A stretch of 64,000 nucleotides of DNA from JAAURS01 sp044923475 (GTDB taxonomy: Bacteria > Cyanobacteriota > Cyanobacteriia > Thermosynechococcales > Thermosynechococcaceae). Below are positions 57,756 through 64,000 of this stretch, piece after piece. The stretch covers positions 5,704,001 to 5,768,000 of the forward strand of contig NZ_CP137338.1 of assembly GCF_044923475.1 (NCBI RefSeq), in the 5' to 3' direction. The notes beneath the pieces were generated by a model. The model worked only from the letters and a program-made list of their open reading frames with translations, made no database searches and had not been told where the DNA came from. Within the stretch, counting starts at the first letter, position 1; each line of letters opens with the position of its first letter. A program made the translations under genes and the position numbers.

Positions 57756-59954
57756 ATGAACGATCTCACTTCTCAAATATCGTCAGGGCAGCTCCACGAG
57801 GAAGTACAGCGCTGGATTTGGTCGCAGGGCTGGGATAAGCTGCGCCCCATTCAAGAACAGGCGCTCGCCCCCATTCTCTCCGGCAATACCGACCTCATCA
57901 TTTCCGCCGCCACCGCAGGCGGCAAAACTGAAGCCGCCTTTCTGCCTATTTTTTCAAGGCTTTTGCAAGAGCCAGCGCCAGGCATTCGGGTATTGGGGAT
58001 TAGTCCCCTCAAGGCGCTGATCAACGACCAACATCGCAGGCTTTCGGAAATTGGCGATCGCCTCCACATTCCCGTCACTCCCTGGCATGGAGATATTGCT
58101 TCTAATAAAAAACAAAAAGTTCTCAAAAATCCAGCCGGAATTATTTTAATTACGCCGGAGTCCTTGGAAGCACTTCTGACCCTACGGGGTTCTACCTTGC
58201 CAACCTTGCTGGAAAACTTGTATTACATCACCATCGATGAAATGCACTGCTTCATTGGCAGCGAACGAGGTAGCCAGTTGCAATCCCTCATGCATCGGTT
58301 GGAGATTGCCCTGGATCGTTGGATTCCTCGTATCGGTCTGAGCGCCACCTTAGGGGACATGTCCCTGGCGGCTCAGTTTTTGCGTCCCGGTCAGTCAGAG
58401 GCGGTGCGGTTTATTTCTCCCCCCAGTAGCGGCGGCGCGCTCAAGATTCAGGTGCGCGGCTATCGCAAAACTCTCGCAGATTGGGAAACGCTCCAAACAG
58501 GCGCTACCGACGCCTCCCGCGACGAATTGGAAATCAGCCAGCATTTATTTACGCACCTGCGCGGCACCCGCAATCTGATTTTTATGAACGGTCGCGGCAG
58601 CGTTGAAAAATATGCAGACCTCCTGCGCCGCCACTGCGAACAAGCCCGAGTCCCCAACGAATTTTGGCCCCACCACGGCAGCCTTTCCAAGGAACTCCGG
58701 GAAGAAGCCGAAGCGTTTCTCAGAAGCGATCGCCCCTCTAACCTCGTCTGTACTACCACCCTGGAAATGGGCATCGATGTCGGCGCAGTGCTTTCCATCG
58801 CTCAAGTGGGCGCGCCGTTTTCCGTCGCCAGCATGCGCCAGCGGATCGGACGGTCGGGACGGCGAGCTGGGGATCCGGCGATCGCCCGTTTTTACGTTAC
58901 GGTACCCGATGCTGAGTTCGAGCTAGACCCCCAGGACGCGCTGTACCCAGACTTGGTACAGGCGATCGCCATTCTGAATCTCTTGCTAGCAGGCTGGTGC
59001 GAACCGCCGATCGTACATAAGCTGCATCTCTCCACCCTAATTCAGCAGGTGCTGTCGCTGATTGCCCAAGAGGGCGGCACGCGTGCGGATCGGGCGTGGC
59101 AGATTCTGTGCGAGACCGGGCCGTTTCAGTCGGTGGATCGGGGGATGTTTATCAAGCTCTTGAAATGTTTGGGACAACACGAACTGATCCGGCAGAGCCA
59201 GGATGGCAGTTTGTTGCTGGGAGAAAAGGGCGATCGCATGGTCAGCCACTACAGTTTCTACAGCGCCTTTGCAACCCCTCAGGAATATCGGGTGCTGCAC
59301 CAGGGCAAATCTTTAGGGACTTTGCCTACTAATATTCCGCTCCTTGCCAATACGCTTTTTATCTTTGGTGGCAAGCGATGGCGGGCGCTAACAGTAGACG
59401 ATTTTCAGCGGATCGTCGAAGTAGAGGAAGCAGCGACTGCAAAGCTGCCCAAATTTAGCGGCGGTGTCGGGCAAGTCCACGATCGCATTCGCCAGGAAAT
59501 GTTTCACCTTTATTGCAGCGATGAAGTACCTTCCTTTTTAGATAAGACCGCTCGAGTCTTACTAGCAGAAGCCCGCGCTAACTTTGCAGCCTATGGGTTA
59601 GAGAAAACGGCTGTTATCGATCGGGGTCAGCAAACGCTCTTGTTTTGCTGGCAAGGGGATGTGGTGCTCAATACGATTCTGGTGCAGTTGGTGGCGCGGG
59701 GGCTGAAGGTGGGGCGAGATGAAATGGCGATCGCCGTTCGCAAGATTTCTCCCTCAGAGTTAATGGTGCATCTAGGCGAGCTGGTCGATGAAGGCCCAGC
59801 AGATGCAGTGGAATTGGCGGCGACCATTGTTAACAAGCGTCTGGAGAAGCACGACCAGTTTTTAAGCGATGAGCTACTGTGCTTTAACTATGCGGCCAGT
59901 CAGTTAGATACGCAAAAAGCTTGGGAAACGCTCAAGAGAACGGTCGATCTTTAG
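57756..59954 (+). CDS. Lhr-like DEAD/DEAH box helicase
   Basis: A 732-residue superfamily 2 helicase. Motifs in order: Q-like LRPIQEQALAPIL, Walker A SAATAGGKTEAAF, TPESLEALL, DEMH in YITIDEMHCFIGSERG, LSATLGD, CTTTLEMGIDVGAV and QRIGRSGRR. The C-terminal half has the winged-helix and beta parts of Lhr-type helicases (VLSLIAQEGGTRADRAWQILCETGPF, RWRALTVDDFQRIVEVEEA), without the extended Lhr-CTD. The frame opens at TTG 57747, with ATG 57756 preferred. It is divergent from hipBA across the operator-like repeats. In this island a defence or repair role is likely, but it matches no named system I know. Confidence 0.88.
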   Translation: MNDLTSQISSGQLHEEVQRWIWSQGWDKLRPIQEQALAPILSGNTDLIISAATAGGKTEAAFLPIFSRLLQEPAPGIRVLGISPLKALINDQHRRLSEIGDRLHIPVTPWHGDIASNKKQKVLKNPAGIILITPESLEALLTLRGSTLPTLLENLYYITIDEMHCFIGSERGSQLQSLMHRLEIALDRWIPRIGLSATLGDMSLAAQFLRPGQSEAVRFISPPSSGGALKIQVRGYRKTLADWETLQTGATDASRDELEISQHLFTHLRGTRNLIFMNGRGSVEKYADLLRRHCEQARVPNEFWPHHGSLSKELREEAEAFLRSDRPSNLVCTTTLEMGIDVGAVLSIAQVGAPFSVASMRQRIGRSGRRAGDPAIARFYVTVPDAEFELDPQDALYPDLVQAIAILNLLLAGWCEPPIVHKLHLSTLIQQVLSLIAQEGGTRADRAWQILCETGPFQSVDRGMFIKLLKCLGQHELIRQSQDGSLLLGEKGDRMVSHYSFYSAFATPQEYRVLHQGKSLGTLPTNIPLLANTLFIFGGKRWRALTVDDFQRIVEVEEAATAKLPKFSGGVGQVHDRIRQEMFHLYCSDEVPSFLDKTARVLLAEARANFAAYGLEKTAVIDRGQQTLLFCWQGDVVLNTILVQLVARGLKVGRDEMAIAVRKISPSELMVHLGELVDEGPADAVELAATIVNKRLEKHDQFLSDELLCFNYAASQLDTQKAWETLKRTVDL

Positions 59955-60187
59955 GTGGATGATGGATGGGTTGGGGCGATCGCTCTTCCTGCATTTGAGC
60001 GACCAATTTAGGCTGAGTAGCAGTGGGAGCTGCTAGGTGGTGCTTAATGCCCTGCGGTCGCCTCATCAATCAGATCCACCGCTAGGGGTCAAATCACTGC
60101 ACCGGATGGCTGGGCTTGGTCTGTGCGATCGCACCTTATTTTATTTATCGTTAAAGTTAGCTCGATCGCTTTCGAGACTGCGGCGAT

Positions 60188-60373
60188 TTATTGACTCTGC
60201 TGTAACAGTTTTCTTAACTGTTGCTTACGCCGAGTTAAATTTTCTTGTTCGAGTTTGACAATAACTTCTTCTAGCTGAATTCCTGCTAACTCTATTTCCT
60301 GGCAATTCCGATGCGCTTTTGCCAAAGTCTGCTTAATCTTTTCTGGATCGGGGAAAGTAGGCAGAGAAGTCAT
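60188..60373 (-). CDS. small helical protein of unknown function
   Basis: A 61-residue protein from ATG 60373 (GGAG seven bases before). It is strongly helical: PEKIKQTLAKAHRNCQEIELAGIQLEEVIVKLEQENLTRRKQQLRKLLQQ. Its ATG lies inside the stop of the upstream gene (ATGA), so the two are translationally coupled and probably interact. No family recognised. Confidence 0.6.
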   Translation of the reverse strand: MTSLPTFPDPEKIKQTLAKAHRNCQEIELAGIQLEEVIVKLEQENLTRRKQQLRKLLQQSQ

Positions 60374-60714
60374 TGCAATCTCCAATCAAGCTTAATTTCT
60401 TCTAAACTGCGATCTAGAGCCGGAATCCGATTCTGGATATTTGTTATCGCCTCATTCATCAACTTTAGCAGATCGGCAGGGATACTGGGTTGTGCTTCAG
60501 CAATACGCAAGTGAAGGGTTGACAGTTGAGAAAGTCGAATCCTGGCTTGTTCGACTATTTCTGTAAGTTGTTCCAAGGTCGGGAGTGTCTGAGAATTTTC
60601 ACCAGAACCCTCTAAAATAATGAATTCTAGCGATTTTGCTTCATCGATTAGATCCAACAGTTGTTCTTTTTGGCGGCTCAAAGTTGCTCGGACTTCTGGA
60701 GATAGTTTTGCCAT
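60370..60714 (-). CDS. helical protein of unknown function, partner of the next small gene
   Basis: A 114-residue protein with coiled-coil character (SRQKEQLLDLIDEAKSLEF, LEQLTEIVEQARIRLSQLSTLHLRIAE, LLKLMNEAITNIQNRIPALDRSLEEIKLDW). No family recognised. It is coupled by a 4-base overlap to the 61-residue helical protein downstream. The pair lies at the edge of the defence island and could be a toxin-antitoxin-like or structural pair; nothing in the sequence decides. Confidence 0.6.
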   Translation of the reverse strand: MAKLSPEVRATLSRQKEQLLDLIDEAKSLEFIILEGSGENSQTLPTLEQLTEIVEQARIRLSQLSTLHLRIAEAQPSIPADLLKLMNEAITNIQNRIPALDRSLEEIKLDWRLQ

Positions 60715-60817
60715 AATAACTTACAACTTTAGAGAAGTCGCACTATTGCCCATTCACCGCGATCGCAACCCCTTCAGACAAAAGCCCAATGCCCTGCGAT
60801 CTCCAAGATGTCACGCC

Positions 60818-60913
60818 GCAGATTTAGAACGGGCTGGTATTCCAAAGGAAGATATCATACTAGGGTTTCGTCTGCCAGAGCTGAAGCCGTACATGGGTTA
60901 TGCAGTAGCGTAA
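60818..60913 (+). pseudogene. xisI C-terminal remnant
   Basis: The last 31 codons read ADLERAGIPKEDIILGFRLPELKPYMGYAVA and end TAA 60913. The AGIPKEDIxLGFxxPxxRPYxxxAVA ending is that of XisI, the fdxN-element excision controlling factor family that is abundant in cyanobacteria, usually paired with XisH. The rest of xisI and any xisH are missing, so this is a deletion scar. Confidence 0.8.
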
Positions 60914-60935
60914 CAAGCGCAATAAATCTCTGAAT

Positions 60936-63900
60936 CTACTGCCCTGGATGCTGAGACTCGATCGCCCCTTCCGCCTGATTCGCGATCGCCCGCAACCGTT
61001 CTAGAATCTCCGCATCCACCTTTTCCCATAACCCGCGTTGATGGGCCTCTAGCAACCGCTCCGCCATATCCCGCAGCGCCCAAGGATTGCTGCGCTGAAT
61101 GAAATCCTGTACTGCTGGGTTAAAGAGATAGGCTTCAGCGACGCCCCGGTACATAAAATCTGCAACGCAATGGGTCGTGGCATCGTAGCCAAACAAAAAA
61201 TCCACCGTTGCCGCCATTTCAAACGCACCTTTGTAGCCGTGGCGCATTACTCCCTCAATCCACTTTGGATTCACCACCCTAGAGCGGTAAACGCGACCGA
61301 TCTCTTCCGTCAGTTTGCGTACTTTGGGCTGCATCGTGCGGGAATTGTCGCCGAAGTACACTTCGGGCGCGGTCTCTGAGACGGAGCGCACCGCTGCTGT
61401 CATGCCGCCTTGGAATTGGTAGTAATCGTCGGAGTCGAGCAAGTCGTGTTCGCGGTTGTCTTGGTTTTGGAGTACCACCTGCAGCGTGCCGAGACGCTGG
61501 GCGAAGGCTTCTGGAGCGGATTTGCCTTCGGCTTTGGCGGTGTAGGCGTAGGCGCTCCAGTTAATGTAGGCGCGGGCGAGATCGGCTTCGCTTTCCCAGT
61601 TTTGGGAGGCAATTAAGCCCTGGAGTCCGGCACCGTAGGCGCTGGGTTTAGAGCCAAAGATGCGGTACCGCGATCGCCCTTTAGCTTGTTCCGCATCCAA
61701 CCCCTCCGCCATCCAACGCGCGGCTTCTTGACGGGATTGCGCGGCTAGGGGGTTTTGGTCGGCGGGTTCGTCCAGACTGGCAACGGCGTTGACCGCACTG
61801 TCAAACAAGTCAATCAGGTTCGGGAAGGCATCGCGGAAGAAGCCGGAGATTCTCAGGGTGACATCCACGCGGGGACGGCCTAAACTCGACAGCGGTACGA
61901 TCTCAAAATCCGTCACGCGCCGCGAGACGCCATCCCAAACGGGCCGAACGCCCAGTAGCGCTAGGGCTTCGGCTAGATCGTCGCCGCCCGTGCGCATGGT
62001 GGCGGTCCCCCAAATGGACAATCCGAGGGTTTTCGGGTATTCGCCGTTGTCTTGGGTGTAGCGTTCCACGAGGGTTTCGGCGGCTTTGCGGCCAATCTCC
62101 CAAGCCGTTTCGGTCGGGATGGCGCGGATGTCTACGGAGTAAAAGTTTCGGCCCGTGGGAAGTACTTCAGGTCGGCCCCGCGTAGGCGCGCCGGAGGCCC
62201 CGCTGGCGATGTACTGTCCGTCTAACCCGCGTAGGAGGTTGATGAGTTCTCGATCGGTTTGGCGAAGGGCGGGGAGAAGGCGATCGTTTATCCAGGTGAG
62301 TTCTGAGTGGGTGTGGATACCGATGGGGGGAGGGTTTTGGGTTGCCGTATCTTGAATTGATGTTGATATATCGGTTTTAGCAACAGACATTTCACTGGCC
62401 CCCCTAGCCCCCCAAGATTGGGGGGAAATTGACCCGAGACTTTGCATTTCTCCCCCCAGAATTGGGAAGCCACTTCCGTGGGCGGGTTCCCCGACTTGAG
62501 GAAAGTGGCGCGGGTCGGGGGGGCTAATGCAGGGTTGACGGAACGCAATCGCCCCCGATTCTTGCATGAGCTGTTCTACAAGTTCCGCTGCATATTCTTC
62601 CAAAACTTCAACAACATCTCCCATCGTGCGGCAATGCTGAAGTCTTGGCTGTTGCGTTGCGGAGCAAGGCTCTCCTAGTTCTGCGGTGAGGGGGTCTAGG
62701 TCGAGCTGCCAGTCCAAGGCGATCGCCCTAGTCAATCCCACTCGTCCGGCATTGGGATTTCGAGCGATCGCCACTGCCAGATCCCGCAGTTGCCGCCCTT
62801 GGGGGCAATGCCCGAAAACATGAAGTCCATCGCGAATTTGAGCTTCCTTGAGTTCGCAGAGATAGCCGTCTGCGGAGGTTAAAACGGCAGCAATTTTTTC
62901 GTCGGAGAGTTCGCTGTCAAAGCCCAGGTCTTGGTGCAGGTTTTCTTGACGGATGAGTTTGACAAGGCGATCGCGCACGAGTCTCACCCGCCCCGGATCG
63001 AGGGTTTGGGCTTCGTAATATTCGTCGATCAGGCCCTCTAACTGGTGCAAACTGCCGTAGAGTTCCGCGCGAGTCATGGGCGGCGTGAGGTGGTCTAGGA
63101 TGACGGCCTGCGATCGCCGTTTGGCCTGAGAGCCTTCCCCCGGATCGTTGACGATAAAGGGATACAGGTGCGGCATCGTGCCAAACACCGCTTCGGGATA
63201 GCAGGTTTCCGACAGGGCCACGCTTTTGCCAGGGAGCCATTCCAAGTTGCCGTGTTTGCCTACGTGAACCACTGCATTTGCGCCAAACCGATCGCTCACC
63301 CAGCGGTAAAACGCTAGATAGGGATGGGGCGGTTCCAGGTCGGGAGCGTGGTAGTTGAGGCTGGGGTCGCGATCGTAGCCGCGAGCGGGCTGAATGCCCA
63401 CAAACACATTCCCGAACTGAATCCCCGCAATCGGAAAGAAGGCTTCTTCAGATTTGCCCCAACGGGTTTCAATTCCAGTTCGAACGGTAGCGGGTAAGGT
63501 TTCAAAATGAGCTTGGTAAGCTTCCTTTGATAAAGACTGGCGGACAGCCCGTAGTTCTAGGGCTTCCGGATCGTTGGTCACGCCCTGAGTCAGCGCTTGC
63601 ATGAGCGCATCGCTGGTTGCAGGGATATCGCCGACCTCATAACCCTCTGTTCTTAACGTTTTAAGAATTTCGAGACAGCTTGCGGGGGTATCGAGTCCCA
63701 CGCCGTTGGCCAGTCGGCCATCGCGGTTGGGATAGTTGGCCAAAATGAGGGCGATTTTTCGTTCGGAGATGGGGGTTTGCCGGAGTTTGACCCAGTTGGC
63801 GGCGAGTTTTGCTACGAAATTAATGCGCGATCGCTCGGGTTCGTACACCACTACATCGGTCTGGAGGGCAGCGTTTTGAGTCTCCACCGTCTTAAAGGAA

Positions 63901-64000
63901 ACTGCCCGTGAAATAATCCGTCCGTCCACTTCTGGTAAGGCTACGTTCATCGCCATATCGCGCGGCGTTAGCCCTTGGGAACTGCTTTCCCACATCTCCC
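60936..64000 (-). CDS. cobN: cobaltochelatase-type CobN subunit, C-terminal part (runs off the window)
   Basis: A large chelatase subunit; about 1021 residues are visible and the frame is open at the right edge, so the usual start (full length near 1250-1300) is outside. It inserts Co2+ into the corrin ring in vitamin B12 synthesis with ATPase partners. Seen: NYPNRDGRLANGVGLDTPASCLEIL, ANAVVHVGKHGNLEWLPGKSVAL, FIVNDPGEGSQAKRRSQAVILDHLTPPM, GASGAPTRGRPEVLPTGRNFYSVDIRAIP, LGLSIWGTATMRTGGDDLAEALALLGVRPVWD, and MRHGYKGAFEMAATVDFLFGYDATT. The linker before LTWINDRLLPALRQTDRE contains an in-frame dispersed repeat (62397-62524). Cyanobacterial CobN and ChlH are related, but the GASGAPTRGRP and MRHGYKGAFE features fit CobN. 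Confidence 0.93.
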   Translation of the reverse strand, partial: EMWESSSQGLTPRDMAMNVALPEVDGRIISRAVSFKTVETQNAALQTDVVVYEPERSRINFVAKLAANWVKLRQTPISERKIALILANYPNRDGRLANGVGLDTPASCLEILKTLRTEGYEVGDIPATSDALMQALTQGVTNDPEALELRAVRQSLSKEAYQAHFETLPATVRTGIETRWGKSEEAFFPIAGIQFGNVFVGIQPARGYDRDPSLNYHAPDLEPPHPYLAFYRWVSDRFGANAVVHVGKHGNLEWLPGKSVALSETCYPEAVFGTMPHLYPFIVNDPGEGSQAKRRSQAVILDHLTPPMTRAELYGSLHQLEGLIDEYYEAQTLDPGRVRLVRDRLVKLIRQENLHQDLGFDSELSDEKIAAVLTSADGYLCELKEAQIRDGLHVFGHCPQGRQLRDLAVAIARNPNAGRVGLTRAIALDWQLDLDPLTAELGEPCSATQQPRLQHCRTMGDVVEVLEEYAAELVEQLMQESGAIAFRQPCISPPDPRHFPQVGEPAHGSGFPILGGEMQSLGSISPQSWGARGASEMSVAKTDISTSIQDTATQNPPPIGIHTHSELTWINDRLLPALRQTDRELINLLRGLDGQYIASGASGAPTRGRPEVLPTGRNFYSVDIRAIPTETAWEIGRKAAETLVERYTQDNGEYPKTLGLSIWGTATMRTGGDDLAEALALLGVRPVWDGVSRRVTDFEIVPLSSLGRPRVDVTLRISGFFRDAFPNLIDLFDSAVNAVASLDEPADQNPLAAQSRQEAARWMAEGLDAEQAKGRSRYRIFGSKPSAYGAGLQGLIASQNWESEADLARAYINWSAYAYTAKAEGKSAPEAFAQRLGTLQVVLQNQDNREHDLLDSDDYYQFQGGMTAAVRSVSETAPEVYFGDNSRTMQPKVRKLTEEIGRVYRSRVVNPKWIEGVMRHGYKGAFEMAATVDFLFGYDATTHCVADFMYRGVAEAYLFNPAVQDFIQRSNPWALRDMAERLLEAHQRGLWEKVDAEILERLRAIANQAEGAIESQHPGQ
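62397..62524. repeat. dispersed palindromic repeat inside cobN
   Basis: A C- and G-run element: CCCCCCTAGCCCCCCAAGAT with GGGGGG next (62399-62426), CTCCCCCCAGAATTGGG (62450-62466), and GCCACTTCC (62470-62478) pairing with GGAAAGTGGC (62500-62509, one bulge). It ends CGGGGGGGCT. This kind of CCCCCCTAGCCCCCC repeat is common between genes in cyanobacteria (from memory). Here it is translated without a stop on the minus strand as part of a Pro/Gly/Ser-rich linker (PPDPRHFPQVGEPAHG, GGEMQSLGSISPQSWGARG). Confidence 0.8.

Overview
The window is chromosomal DNA of a cyanobacterium. The HIP1 octamer GCGATCGC and its decamer form recur in genes and spacers throughout. Several genes are typical of the phylum: an allophycocyanin beta-type core subunit (apcF-like), ycf37, a CRR7 homologue, a DUF3177 protein, a group 2 sigma-70 factor, type III glutamine synthetase (glnN) and a CobN-type chelatase. 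The genus cannot be fixed from the sequence.

Layout. 1-5300: the edge of a RiPP-type pair (PqqD-like chaperone plus B2-like peptidase), purA, two membrane proteins, a secreted protein and a lone type I R-subunit-like nuclease. 5389-5542: a 154-bp MITE with 19-bp perfect ends and a 10-bp target duplication, just upstream of a thiE-like gene. 6.3-28.2 kb: a region rich in sensing and envelope genes. It holds two AAA-like ATPases (one fused to CHASE2), a sigma factor, DUF928, a secreted TPR-CHAT protein, a WD40 propeller, a vanadium haloperoxidase, a two-partner secretion pair (haemagglutinin-like TpsA and its TpsB porin), a CsgG-like lipoprotein and a trypsin-TPR protein. 28.5-45.3 kb: mostly housekeeping genes (DUF3177, solute-binding protein, ycf37, crr7-like, phosphoesterase, apcF, glnN, pentapeptide protein, oxidoreductases, ExoD, a membrane-anchored coiled coil with a BRCT domain, an SLC1-type symporter, a LOG-like protein). 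45.4-61 kb: a defence island. It has a type I restriction-modification operon carrying two YhcG-type PD-(D/E)XK nucleases, a nucleotidyltransferase, a DUF433/DUF5615 pair, hipBA with tandem operator-like repeats, a divergent Lhr-like helicase and a xisI remnant. 61-64 kb: the C-terminal part of cobN.

The most notable signal is the type I operon, in the order hsdM, yhcG-1, hsdS, yhcG-2, two tiny coupled ORFs, hsdR. The first four genes overlap by 4 nt at each junction, or nearly so. The hsdR frame is broken near its 3' end by a 98-bp element with imperfect 26-bp inverted ends and a TA duplication. Removing the element plus one TA joins the two halves in frame and restores the usual C-terminal domain. 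Base skew also flips inside the operon: G/T-rich sense strand in hsdM and yhcG-1, A/C-rich in yhcG-2 and hsdR.

A second theme is mobile palindromic DNA that has become coding sequence. Dispersed repeat sequence is read in frame in the linker of hsdR and in the linker of cobN. Two intergenic copies of another 74-bp repeat lie about 21 kb apart. No tRNA, rRNA or CRISPR array was seen.
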